64,000 nucleotides of DNA, taken from the NCBI RefSeq assembly GCF_002799245.1, contig NZ_NEQV01000002.1, positions 744,001 through 808,000 of the forward strand, written 5' to 3'. The notes beneath the pieces were generated by a model, which saw only the letters and a program-made list of their open reading frames with translations, was not told the origin of the DNA and did no database searches. The position numbers and the translations under genes were made by a program. This stretch comes from Stenotrophomonas maltophilia (GTDB taxonomy: Bacteria > Pseudomonadota > Gammaproteobacteria > Xanthomonadales > Xanthomonadaceae). Shown here piece after piece: positions 27,363 through 35,017 of this stretch (positions are counted from its first letter, which is position 1; each line of letters begins with the position of its first letter).

Positions 27363-27438
27363 AAAAGGGGACGGAGGGGATTAAGGCGCAATCGGCCCAC
27401 AAGTGCCGGAAACGACTTAATCCCCTCCGTCCCCTTTT
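27363..27438. repeat. Palindromic repeat family A, copy 3 (76 bp, longer centre)
   Basis: Outer arms as in the other copies (AAAAGGGGACGGAGGGG ... CCCCTCCGTCCCCTTTT). The centre, GGCGCAATCGGCCCACAAG then TGCCGG, resembles that of copy 2, and the left inner arm is diverged. It starts 9 bp after the stop of the DsbA-family gene, so this gene is bracketed by two copies of the element. Confidence 0.92.
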
Positions 27439-27516
27439 CGCGACCACTGCGCCTGTCGGCCGGTTCTGCGACAATGCGGCACTGCGCCATGCGGGCGCGC
27501 GTTGTGGAGATCGACC

Positions 27517-28524
27517 ATGTTGCTGATCGGCGTTGCCGGCACCGAACTGACCGCCCAGGAACGTGACTGGCTGCAGCACGACGCCGTGGCCGGAGTGGTG
27601 CTGTTCAAGCGCAACTTCGCTTCGCGCCAGCAGGTGACCGATCTGAGTGCGGCGATCCGTGCCGCTGCCCCGCGCCCGCAGCTGATCTGCGTGGACCAGG
27701 AAGGCGGCCGTGTGCAGCGCTTCCGTGAGGGCTACAGCGAGCTGCCGCCGCTGCAGGACATCGGTGCGCTGTACGCCACCGATCCGCAGCAGGCCCTGGC
27801 CCTGGCCGAGCAGCACGCCTGGCTGATGGCCAGTGAAGTCCGCGCCAGCGGCCTGGATCTCAGCTTCGCGCCGGTGGTTGATCTTGGCCGCGGCAACCGC
27901 GCCATCGGCAACCGTGCCTTCAGTGAAGACCCGCAGGTGGTGGCCGCATTCACCGCCGCCTACGTGCGCGGCATGCACGCGGTCGGCATGGCCGCCACGC
28001 TCAAGCATTTCCCCGGCCACGGCACCGTGCTGGAAGATACCCACGTCGATACCGCGATCGATCCGCGTGCGCTGGACGAGCTGCGCGCGCAGGACCTGGT
28101 GCCGTTCCAGGCCGGCATCGCCGCCGGTGCCGACGCGGTGATGATGGCGCACGTGATCTACCCGCAGGTGGCACCGGAGCCCGCCGGCTACTCGCCACGC
28201 TGGATCCAGGACATCCTGCGTGGTGAGCTGGGCTTCCGGGGTGTGGTGTTCTCCGACGACATCGGCATGGCCGCCTCGCACAGTGCCGGCGGTGTGTCCG
28301 CGCGCGTGCACGCGCACCTGGATGCCGGCTGCGACGTCGTGCTGGTCTGCCACCCGGAACTGGTCGATGAAGCCCTGCACGCCGTGCAGGGACGCCCCCT
28401 CAATACTGCTGCGCTGCTGGGCCTGCTTGGCCGCGGCGCGCTCGGCTGGGACGGCCTGCTGGCCGACGCCCGCCATGGCGACACCCAATCCCGTCTGCTT
28501 GAAACCCTTGGAAGAACCGTCTGA
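27517..28524 (+). CDS. nagZ: Beta-N-acetylhexosaminidase NagZ
   Basis: A 335-residue cytoplasmic glycoside hydrolase of family 3 that cuts GlcNAc from anhydromuropeptides during cell-wall recycling, making the signal for AmpC-type beta-lactamase induction. The core motifs are VDQEGGRVQRF, the family-specific KHFPGHGTVLEDTHVD (with the catalytic His/Asp loop) and the nucleophile Asp in GVVFSDDIGM. The ATG at 27517 has GTGGAG upstream. Its stop overlaps the start of the hpt gene (TGATG), so the two are coupled. The link between wall recycling and purine salvage in one operon is also seen in Pseudomonas. Confidence 0.95.
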   Translation: MLLIGVAGTELTAQERDWLQHDAVAGVVLFKRNFASRQQVTDLSAAIRAAAPRPQLICVDQEGGRVQRFREGYSELPPLQDIGALYATDPQQALALAEQHAWLMASEVRASGLDLSFAPVVDLGRGNRAIGNRAFSEDPQVVAAFTAAYVRGMHAVGMAATLKHFPGHGTVLEDTHVDTAIDPRALDELRAQDLVPFQAGIAAGADAVMMAHVIYPQVAPEPAGYSPRWIQDILRGELGFRGVVFSDDIGMAASHSAGGVSARVHAHLDAGCDVVLVCHPELVDEALHAVQGRPLNTAALLGLLGRGALGWDGLLADARHGDTQSRLLETLGRTV

Positions 28525-29078
28525 TGCCCAACCTCACCATTTCCCAGGCCCTGGCCCAGGCTGACCTGCTGGTCGACCGCCCCACCATCGACAAGGCCAT
28601 CGCTGGTATCGCCGACGCCATCGCGCGCGATTACAAGGGCGAGGTGCCGTTGTTCCTGTCGATCATGCATGGCGCCCTGCCGTTCGCCGGCCAGCTGGCG
28701 TTGGAACTGGGCGCGCGCGGCCAGGACGTGCAGTTCGATTACCTGCACGCCACCCGCTACCGTGGCGAAACCACCGGTGGCGACCTGGTCTGGAAGCACA
28801 AGCCGGCCACCTCGCTGTTCGGCCGTCGCGTGCTGCTGGTCGACGACATCCTCGACGAGGGCTACACCCTGCAGGGCGTGCGCACCTGGTGCCTGGAGCA
28901 GGGCGCGACCGATGTGCGCATCGCGGCGATGACCGTGAAGAAGCATGACCGTGCACTGCCGGACGTCACCGCCGATTACGCCGGCATCGAGCTGCCGGAC
29001 CGCTACGTGTTCGGCTTCGGCATGGATGTCAACGAGACCCTGCGCTGCGTGCCGGCCATCTACGCAATGAAGGAATAA
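28524..29078 (+). CDS. hpt: Hypoxanthine-guanine phosphoribosyltransferase
   Basis: A 184-residue purine salvage enzyme that joins hypoxanthine or guanine to PRPP, giving IMP or GMP. The PRPP-binding motif is VLLVDDILDEGYT (near residues 95-107). The flexible catalytic loop region HATRYRGETTGGD and the purine-binding end VFGFGMDVNETLR are also present. The ATG overlaps the nagZ stop. The next gene encodes a thioinosine phosphorylase whose product is hypoxanthine, which this enzyme can reuse at once. Confidence 0.92.
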   Translation: MPNLTISQALAQADLLVDRPTIDKAIAGIADAIARDYKGEVPLFLSIMHGALPFAGQLALELGARGQDVQFDYLHATRYRGETTGGDLVWKHKPATSLFGRRVLLVDDILDEGYTLQGVRTWCLEQGATDVRIAAMTVKKHDRALPDVTADYAGIELPDRYVFGFGMDVNETLRCVPAIYAMKE

Positions 29079-29160
29079 CGGCGCAGCCGCCTGCGGCGCG
29101 TCTTCTTCCATCGCCGGCATCCTCGGGTGCCGGCGTTCGTCTTTTCATGGAGTGCTTCGA

Positions 29161-29907
29161 ATGCAACAGATCGCCCTGGCCGTGATCGGCGGTACCGGTG
29201 TCTACAACCTGGCCAAGCTTGACGACGTGCAGACGCACGAGATCGACACCCGCTTCGGCCGCCCGTCCGGCCCGGTGCGCGTGGGCACGCTGCTCGGCCA
29301 TCGCGTGGCATTCCTGGCGCGGCACGGCGAGGGGCATTCGCTGCCGCCGCACAAGATCAACTACCGCGCCAACCTGGCCGCGCTGCAGCAGCTGGGCGCG
29401 CAGCGGGTGCTGGCGCTGAACACGGTGGGTGGCATCACCGAGAACTTCGGTCCGCGCGTGCTGGCCTGCCCGGACCAGATCATCGACTACACCTGGGGCC
29501 GCATCAGCACGATCTGTGAAGAAGAAGGCACCGACGTGGTCCACGTGGATTTCGGCCATCCGTACACGCCGATGCTGCGCAGCAAGATCCTGGCAGCAGC
29601 CAAAGTGACCGGTGTCACGGTCCATGACGGTGGTTGCTATGGCGCAACGCAGGGCCCGCGCCTGGAAACCATTGCCGAAATCGCCCGCATGCGCCGCGAC
29701 GGTTGCGATCTGGTGGGCATGACCGGCATGCCGGAAGCCGCACTGGCGCGGGAGCTGGGGCTGGATTACGCCTGCCTGGCGATCATCGCCAACTGGGCCG
29801 CCGGCTGCGGTGATGGCGAGGAGATTACGATGGCCGAAGTGCTGGCCAATGTGCAGGCGGCCAGCAACGGACTTCCGGAACTGGTGGGCGAATTGGCGCG
29901 GGGGTGA
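29161..29907 (+). CDS. S-methyl-5'-thioinosine phosphorylase (MTAP/PNP family)
   Basis: A 248-residue trimeric purine nucleoside phosphorylase. The start [14 protein letters not shown], the phosphate and sugar sites ([56 protein letters not shown]) place it with MTAP-like enzymes. At the base-binding site MTAP has an Asp-Tyr-Asp motif; here the matching segment reads IIANWAAG, with Asn in place of the first Asp. That change favours 6-oxopurines and supports methylthioinosine rather than methylthioadenosine as substrate, as shown for the Pseudomonas enzyme. It would release hypoxanthine for Hpt encoded just upstream. An adenosine-type deaminase to make methylthioinosine is not in the window. 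Confidence 0.85.
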   Translation: MQQIALAVIGGTGVYNLAKLDDVQTHEIDTRFGRPSGPVRVGTLLGHRVAFLARHGEGHSLPPHKINYRANLAALQQLGAQRVLALNTVGGITENFGPRVLACPDQIIDYTWGRISTICEEEGTDVVHVDFGHPYTPMLRSKILAAAKVTGVTVHDGGCYGATQGPRLETIAEIARMRRDGCDLVGMTGMPEAALARELGLDYACLAIIANWAAGCGDGEEITMAEVLANVQAASNGLPELVGELARG

Positions 29908-29995
29908 TTGTCTTCCCCGAGCAAGCTTTGCATACTCAGCTTGTGCGCGGGTTCAGCGTACACCACCCATTCATTGCATAAGGTCTCGCATCACC

Positions 29996-30202
29996 ATGCC
30001 GAACGGTACCGTCAAGTGGTTCAACGACGCCAAGGGATTTGGCTTCATCTCGCCGGAGGATGGCAGCGCCGACGTGTTCGCGCACTTCTCCGCCATCAAC
30101 TCCAAGGGCTTCCGCAGCCTGCAGGAAGGCCAGCGTGTCACCTATGACGTGACCCAGGGCCCGAAGGGTGCCCAGGCTTCGAACATCACGCCGGCCGAGT
30201 GA
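29996..30202 (+). CDS. CspA-family cold-shock protein
   Basis: A 68-residue single cold-shock domain that binds single-stranded RNA/DNA and melts RNA structure. RNP1 is KGFGFISPE and RNP2 is VFAHFSAI. The N-terminus [15 protein letters not shown] is canonical. Its ATG at 29996 lies 88 bp after the upstream gene, too short for the long 5' leader of E. coli cspA, so temperature control through such a leader is unlikely. A strong terminator follows 19 bp after the stop. Confidence 0.96.
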   Translation: MPNGTVKWFNDAKGFGFISPEDGSADVFAHFSAINSKGFRSLQEGQRVTYDVTQGPKGAQASNITPAE

Positions 30203-30221
30203 TCCACTCGACAGTGCGTTG

Positions 30222-30250
30222 AAAACCCCGCTCCGGCGGGGTTTTTTTTT
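30222..30250. terminator. Terminator of the cold-shock gene
   Basis: AAAACCCCGC-TCC-GGCGGGGTTTT is followed by a run of ten T residues. It is a textbook intrinsic terminator for the plus-strand cold-shock gene. Confidence 0.92.
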
Positions 30251-30328
30251 GCGCCGCGACGGGTATTGCGGCGCCGTGGGCAGCATTCCAGGTGGTCATC
30301 CGGATTTACGCTCGGGCACAATGCGCCC

Positions 30329-31597
30329 ATGAAGGAACGACTGCGCATCGCCGTGATCGGCTACGGCACTGCTGGCCAGGCATTGGCCATCCTGCTCACC
30401 CGTGATGGCCACGAGGTGGAGATCTTCGAACGGGTGCCCACGCCGGGGCCGGTCGGGGCGGGCTTCCTGCTGCAACCCAGCGGCCTGCAGGTGCTGTGGC
30501 AGATGGGCCTGCTCGATGACGTGCGCGCGCATGCCGCGCCGGTGCACCGCCTGTATGGCGATACGCCGTGCGAACGTGCGGTGATGGACATGCGCTATGA
30601 CGGCCTGGATGCGCGCCTGCACGGCCTCGGCATGCAGCGTGGGGCGTTGTTCTCGTTGCTGGACGAAGCGCGTGCAGGCGCGGGCCAGCTGCATGCCGGC
30701 GTTTCCATCGCCGCGGTGGATGCCGGGCAGGGCCGCCTGCGTGACAGCGAAGGGCGCATGCACGGTCCGTTCGACCTGGTGGTGGCCGCCGATGGTGCGG
30801 CGTCGATGCTGCGCGGTACGATCGAAGGCGGTGCCGGGCTGGACCGCGTGTATCCGTGGGGCGCGCTGTGGTGCCTGTTGCCGGCCGAAGACTGGCCGCA
30901 CCTGCAGGAGCTGCGGCAGCGCTACGTGGCCGCGCGCAAGATGATCGGCCTGCTGCCGGTCGGTACGCGGCCCGGTGATGACACGCCGCGCCTGAGCTTC
31001 TTCTGGAGCCTTCCACGCGCCGACTTCGAGCGCTGGCAGGCCGATGGCATGTCGCCCTGGCTGGACGAGCTGCACGCGCTGTGGCCACAGGCCAGTGCAC
31101 GTTTTGCGCATCTGCGTGATGCCGGCCAGCTGGCGCGTGCTGTCTACCGCGACGCCGTGATGACGCGCTGGCATCACGGCCGCATGGTGCTGGCCGGTGA
31201 TGCCGCACATGCGATGAGCCCGCAGCTGGGGCAGGGCGTGAACATGGCGCTGCTCGATGCGCTGGCGCTGCGCGATGCCGTGCGCGCGCATGGCGGTGGT
31301 GCCGCTGCATTGCAGGCCTACCAGGCGCAACGCAGGGCACACGTTGCGGTTTACCAGCGCTGGAGCCGTTGGCTGACGCCGCTGTTCCAGTCCGACCGCG
31401 ATGCCTGGGCGAAGGCGCGCGATGTGCTGCTGGGCCCGATGGGGCGCCTGCCAGGCGGGCGTGGCCACATGCTGCGCGTGCTCAGTGGTACCCAGCATGG
31501 CTGGTTCGGCTCGCTCACGCTGGATCCGGCCTTCATCAACGCGCTGGCCACTGCGGCCGAACCACCTCGTGCGATCGCGGCGGTGGCAACGGCATGA
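30329..31597 (+). CDS. FAD-dependent monooxygenase (PHBH family)
   Basis: A 422-residue flavoprotein hydroxylase. The FAD-binding Rossmann motif is IAVIGYGTAGQALAILLTRDGHEVEIFER at the N-terminus. The second signature is PFDLVVAADGAASMLR (DG motif), and the third is GRMVLAGDAAHAMSPQLGQGVNMALLDALALRDA (GD motif). Such enzymes hydroxylate aromatic or related compounds with NAD(P)H and oxygen. The C-terminal part (about 340-422) is not one I can tie to a substrate. The gene has its own position after a terminator, and no aromatic pathway genes are nearby, so the substrate is unknown. Confidence 0.88.
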   Translation: MKERLRIAVIGYGTAGQALAILLTRDGHEVEIFERVPTPGPVGAGFLLQPSGLQVLWQMGLLDDVRAHAAPVHRLYGDTPCERAVMDMRYDGLDARLHGLGMQRGALFSLLDEARAGAGQLHAGVSIAAVDAGQGRLRDSEGRMHGPFDLVVAADGAASMLRGTIEGGAGLDRVYPWGALWCLLPAEDWPHLQELRQRYVAARKMIGLLPVGTRPGDDTPRLSFFWSLPRADFERWQADGMSPWLDELHALWPQASARFAHLRDAGQLARAVYRDAVMTRWHHGRMVLAGDAAHAMSPQLGQGVNMALLDALALRDAVRAHGGGAAALQAYQAQRRAHVAVYQRWSRWLTPLFQSDRDAWAKARDVLLGPMGRLPGGRGHMLRVLSGTQHGWFGSLTLDPAFINALATAAEPPRAIAAVATA

Positions 31598-31778
31598 AGC
31601 ACGCCGTCACGTGAATTAACGCTTGCCTCACTGCGGATATGCGACAAGAGGGGAGCACGCGACAGCCGCGTCGCCCGTTTTCCTTTCCGTGATCAACATC
31701 GCGCATGGCCCCGGGCGGCCCTGCCGTCGCCGCCTGCTGCGGCCCGGATGAGCCGCTGAAGTTGAAGAGGAGGACGCC

Positions 31779-32033
31779 ATGTTGTTCGCGGTCGAGGAGC
31801 TGGAATCGGAAATCTGCAAGCTGCGGGGCCTGCTGCGGATGCTGCACGAGGACCAGCCCGACGTACTGGGGGATGTGTTCGAGTTCCATGTCGGCAGCCT
31901 GATCAGCCATGCCGCCGATGAGCACCACAGCTATATCCGCCGATGTGCAGCGCAGATGCTGCAGGAACTGCCGGTGGCCGGTGCCGACGTTGATTTCAAC
32001 CTGATGCCGGTGGCATTGGCCCGCGGCGGCTGA
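31779..32033 (+). CDS. Small hypothetical protein
   Basis: An 84-residue acidic protein (MLFAVEELESEICKLRGLL...) of helical character, with two cysteines and no signal peptide. Translation is supported by an AGGAGG site ending about seven bases before the ATG, and the codon use is like that of the neighbours. The sequence FHVGSLISHAADEHHSYIRRC has a cluster of His/Asp/Glu that could bind metal, but I recognise no family. The gap to the gene before is 181 bp and to aidB 61 bp. Confidence 0.65.
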   Translation: MLFAVEELESEICKLRGLLRMLHEDQPDVLGDVFEFHVGSLISHAADEHHSYIRRCAAQMLQELPVAGADVDFNLMPVALARGG

Positions 32034-32094
32034 ACACGGCATCGTCGCGGCCTGCGGCAGAATCGGTCATCACCTCTTCGTGCAGGATGCGCCG

Positions 32095-33732
32095 ATGACC
32101 ACAGCAGGCAATGCGATGAATGCCCCCTTCGAGACCCACGTGGTGTTGAACCAGCCGCCGCCGTTCGCGGGGCGCCAGCTGTGGACCGATGACGTGGCGC
32201 TGATGGAGGCGGTGCAGCGCGAAGGTGCTGGCAGCTTCGCGCCGCGACTGGCGGTATATGGTGCGCTGGCGGGTGACGAGCTGTACCGGCTCGGCTTCGA
32301 TGCCAATCGCGATCGGCCTCGCCTGCGTACGCATGATGCACAGGGCCACCGCATCGATACGGTGGAGTTCCATCCGGCCTATCACCAGTTGATGGGGACG
32401 GCCAAATCGCACGGTGTCGCCGGATTGTCCTGGCACGAGCCGCAACCTGGCGCACATGTCGCGCGTGCGGTGTTGAGCTACCTGCACCACCAGGCCGAGG
32501 CCGGCACCAGTTGCCCGTTGACGATGACCCATGCGGCAGTAGCGGTGCTGCACACACAGCCGCACCTGGCCGAGTGGGCACGCAAGGCCGCAGCGCCGGT
32601 CTATGACCCGCGCGATGTGCCGGTGGCGGACAAGGCCGGCATCACCCTGGGCATGGGCATGACCGAGAAGCAGGGAGGCTCGGATGTGCGCGCCAACAGC
32701 ACGCGCGCCGAACCGATCGATGGCGAGCGCTATCGCCTGGTCGGCCACAAGTGGTTCTTTTCCGCACCGATGTGCGATGGTTTCCTGGTGCTGGCGCAGG
32801 CGCCGGGAGGATTGACCTGCCTGCTGATGCCGCGCCGGCTGGCCGATGGTGACCGCAATGCGTTCCGGCTGATGCGGCTGAAGGACAAGCTCGGCGATTG
32901 GGCCAATGCCTCCAGCGAAGTCGAGTTCTGTGGCGCGCAGGCTTGGCGCGTGGGCGAGGAAGGGCGCGGCGTGGCCACCATCATCGGCATGGTGATGATG
33001 ACCCGCCTGGATTGCATGCTGGGGGCGGCGGCGGAAATGCGCATGGCGTTGGCGCAGGCGTTGCACCACGCACGCCATCGCCGTACGTTCGGCAGGCTGC
33101 TGGTCGAGCACCCGTTGATGGCCAATGTGCTGGCCGACCTGGCACTGGAATCGGAAGCGGCCACGGTGCTGTCGATGCGCATCGCACGTGCGGTGGATCG
33201 CGCCGGCGTGGATGCCAACGAAGCTGCGTTGGCACGGGTGGGAACCGCGCTGGGCAAGTACTGGCTGTGCAAGCGCGCGCCGGCGTTCGTCAATGAAGCG
33301 CAGGAATGCCTCGGCGGTGCAGGCTATGTGGAGGAATCGATGCTGCCGCGGCTGTACCGGCAGGCACCGTTGAACTCGATCTGGGAAGGAAGCGGCAACA
33401 TCCAGTGCCTGGACGTGCTGCGGGCATTGGCCCGCGAACCGGAGGCGCTGGCGGCGGTGCGCGCTGAGCTGGCGGCGGTGGCCGATCGTGATGCGCGCTA
33501 CGCAGCGGCTTTGCAGCGTTGGGCAGCGGCGCCGGCGCCGGATGAGTCGCAGGCGCGGCTGTTCTGCGAGCGCACTGCGCTGCTGTTGCAGGCCGCGCTG
33601 CTGCTGCGGGCGCGCAGTCCGATGGCTGAAGCGTTCGTGCGCAGCCGGCTGGAAGGGGAGCATGGGCTGGTGTTCGGGACGCTGCCGGCCGGCATGGACC
33701 TGTCGGCGATGTTGGCGCGCGCGCTGCCGTAG
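32095..33732 (+). CDS. aidB: AidB-type acyl-CoA dehydrogenase homologue
   Basis: A 545-residue flavoprotein close to E. coli AidB, which is induced by DNA alkylation, binds DNA and is thought to protect DNA from methylating agents. Matching segments are ETHVVLNQPPPF at the start, MTEKQGGSDVRANSTRAE, YRLVGHKWFFSAP and FRLMRLKDKLGDWANASSEVEF. The FAD-binding pattern follows in the middle domain, and ECLGGAGYVEESMLPRLYRQAPLNSIWEGSGNIQCLDVLRAL holds the arginine/glutamate region. Starts at GTG 32080, ATG 32095 and ATG 32116 are all in frame; E. coli AidB aligns with the last. No ada or alkA genes are nearby. Confidence 0.93.
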   Translation: MTTAGNAMNAPFETHVVLNQPPPFAGRQLWTDDVALMEAVQREGAGSFAPRLAVYGALAGDELYRLGFDANRDRPRLRTHDAQGHRIDTVEFHPAYHQLMGTAKSHGVAGLSWHEPQPGAHVARAVLSYLHHQAEAGTSCPLTMTHAAVAVLHTQPHLAEWARKAAAPVYDPRDVPVADKAGITLGMGMTEKQGGSDVRANSTRAEPIDGERYRLVGHKWFFSAPMCDGFLVLAQAPGGLTCLLMPRRLADGDRNAFRLMRLKDKLGDWANASSEVEFCGAQAWRVGEEGRGVATIIGMVMMTRLDCMLGAAAEMRMALAQALHHARHRRTFGRLLVEHPLMANVLADLALESEAATVLSMRIARAVDRAGVDANEAALARVGTALGKYWLCKRAPAFVNEAQECLGGAGYVEESMLPRLYRQAPLNSIWEGSGNIQCLDVLRALAREPEALAAVRAELAAVADRDARYAAALQRWAAAPAPDESQARLFCERTALLLQAALLLRARSPMAEAFVRSRLEGEHGLVFGTLPAGMDLSAMLARALP

Positions 33733-33984
33733 GGGACGGCCAACGGCGGTGCCCCTCGCGATGGACGGCGCGAAGTCCGCAGCGCGTGCGGGCCGCACGG
33801 ATGGGCTGCGCAGGGCGCGCGGTCAACCCCGCTCCGCAGTCCGGCCCAGCCGCGCAAGCTTGGACGGTTGCCCGGTGTGCCGACCGCGGAATCAACAGAA
33901 AAGCAGAGAGCGGAAGCAGAAAAGCCGCGGCACTGCCGCGGCTTTTCCCATAGCGCCGAACCCATGCCCGGCTGCCGGTACGGC
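33733..33984. other. Intergenic region with shared modules
   Basis: No gene is supported in these 252 bp between convergent aidB and the lipoprotein gene. It carries AACCCCGCTCCGCAGTCC (33825-33852), nearly identical to 12269-12297, and the terminator at 33920-33946. Confidence 0.65.
33920..33946. terminator. Bidirectional terminator between aidB and the lipoprotein gene
   Basis: AAAAGCCGCGGCA and TGCCGCGGCTTTT form a 13-bp stem with a one-base centre and T runs on both strands, suiting the convergent genes on either side. Confidence 0.8.
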
Positions 33985-34395
33985 TCAGTGCTTGGCTTCT
34001 TCCTTGGCTGCGTTCGCCTTCGCATCATTGGCGACATCGCGGGCCTTGTCGGCCACCTTCTGTGCCGCGGTGGCGGTGGCATCGCTGGCGTGTGCAGCGG
34101 CGTCGGTCGCCGCATCCTTGGCCTTGTCGGCAGCGTTGGACGTGGCGTCTGCGGCCTTGTCCAGCGCCTTCTGGGTATCGGCTGCGGCCTGCTCGGAGGC
34201 TGCGGCGGTCTTGTCGGCGGCTTCGCGGGTGGCTTCTGCGGCCTTGTCGACGGCATCGCGGGCGGCAGCGCCGGCGCTGTCAGCGGCCTGCTGCGCGTCC
34301 TGCTTGGCCTGCTCGGCTTCCGGGCCCTTGCAGGCGGCCAGGGCCAGCAGCAGGGAGGCAGCCAGCAGAGTGGTGGTGATCGGGCGAATCTTCAT
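33985..34395 (-). CDS. Alanine-rich lipoprotein, copy 1
   Basis: A 136-residue protein with a lipoprotein signal (MKIRPITTTLLAASLLLALAAC, lipobox LAAC at about 19-22). The mature part is almost entirely Ala, Asp, Lys, Glu and Thr in a heptad-like pattern (DAVDKAAEATREAADKTAAASEQAAADT...), predicted to be one long helix or coiled coil. The ATG at 34395 has GGAG upstream. A paralogue of the same plan lies just upstream (34552-34893). Composition resembles Lpp-like or LEA-like helical proteins; the function is not known, with a structural or stress role in the envelope being the likeliest. Confidence 0.8.
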   Translation of the reverse strand: MKIRPITTTLLAASLLLALAACKGPEAEQAKQDAQQAADSAGAAARDAVDKAAEATREAADKTAAASEQAAADTQKALDKAADATSNAADKAKDAATDAAAHASDATATAAQKVADKARDVANDAKANAAKEEAKH

Positions 34396-34496
34396 GGCGG
34401 TCTCCGGTACTGCAATGGATGGGGACGCCAGCCTATTCATGCCGTTGTGAAGACCGGGTCGCGATGCCTGCGGCACACGGTGGCCTCCGTGCAAAG

Positions 34497-34525
34497 AAAA
34501 AGCCGCTGGCGAACCAGCGGCTTTT
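34497..34525. terminator. Terminator between the two lipoprotein genes
   Basis: AAAAAGCCGCTGG / CCAGCGGCTTTT with a CGAA loop, T run on the minus strand, 26 bp after the stop of the second lipoprotein gene. It means the two paralogues are separately transcribed. Confidence 0.85.
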
Positions 34526-34551
34526 CCAGAACAGCGTGAAGAAAGAAGTTA

Positions 34552-34893
34552 TTACTTCTTGGCTTCTTCAGCAGCGTCCTTGGCCTTCTCGGCGGTGCCT
34601 TCGGCAGCCTTGGCAGCGTCGGCAGCAGCGCCGGCAGCAGCGTCGGTGGCAGCAGCGCCAGCCTGGGCAGCAGCGTCGACCGAAGCGTCAGCAGCGGTGG
34701 CGGCGGTGTTGGCGGCCTGCTGGGCAGCGTCAGCGGTCTGGGCGCCGGCAGCGGCAGCCTGGTCGGCAGCAGCCTGGGCTTCGGTGGCGGCTTCGTTGGC
34801 CGAAGCAGCGGCGTCCTGGGCAGCTTCCTGCTTCGAGCAGGCGGCCAGGGCCAGAGCCAGGGACATCGCGACCAGCAGCTTGTTGATGCTCAT
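34552..34893 (-). CDS. Alanine-rich lipoprotein, copy 2
   Basis: A 113-residue lipoprotein (MSINKLLVAMSLALALAAC, lipobox LAAC) whose mature part is more than half alanine, with regularly spaced Asp, Glu, Gln and Lys, so a single long helix is expected. The ATG at 34893 has GAGGA seven bases upstream. It has a recognisable promoter (TTGACA and CATCAT, 16-bp spacer) and its own terminator, unlike most genes here, which suggests strong expression. It is a diverged tandem paralogue of the gene at 33985-34395. I cannot assign a function. Confidence 0.8.
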   Translation of the reverse strand: MSINKLLVAMSLALALAACSKQEAAQDAAASANEAATEAQAAADQAAAAGAQTADAAQQAANTAATAADASVDAAAQAGAAATDAAAGAAADAAKAAEGTAEKAKDAAEEAKK

Positions 34894-34947
34894 TGTGTAA
34901 ATCCTCGTCGTTAGAATTAGGCAACGCGCATGCTGCGCGCCGACAAC

Positions 34948-34975
34948 ATGATGACAAGCCAAGATTGGGTGTCAA
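34948..34975 (-). promoter_or_regulatory. Sigma-70-type promoter of lipoprotein copy 2
   Basis: Reading the minus strand, a perfect -35 box TTGACA (34975-34970) is followed after 16 bases by CATCAT (34953-34948), which matches the -10 consensus at four of six positions. The start of transcription would lie about 48 bp before the ATG. The surrounding DNA (34961-35030) is the most AT-rich stretch in this part of the window. Confidence 0.5.
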
Positions 34976-35017
34976 GCGATCCCGCATTCATTTTTGCGAA
35001 ATCGTCGTTAAATCTTT

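Noticed and set aside
29908..29995. RNA thermometer or long cold-shock leader before the cold-shock gene
   Set aside because: The gap of 88 bp is too short for an E. coli cspA-type leader, and I see no cold-box.
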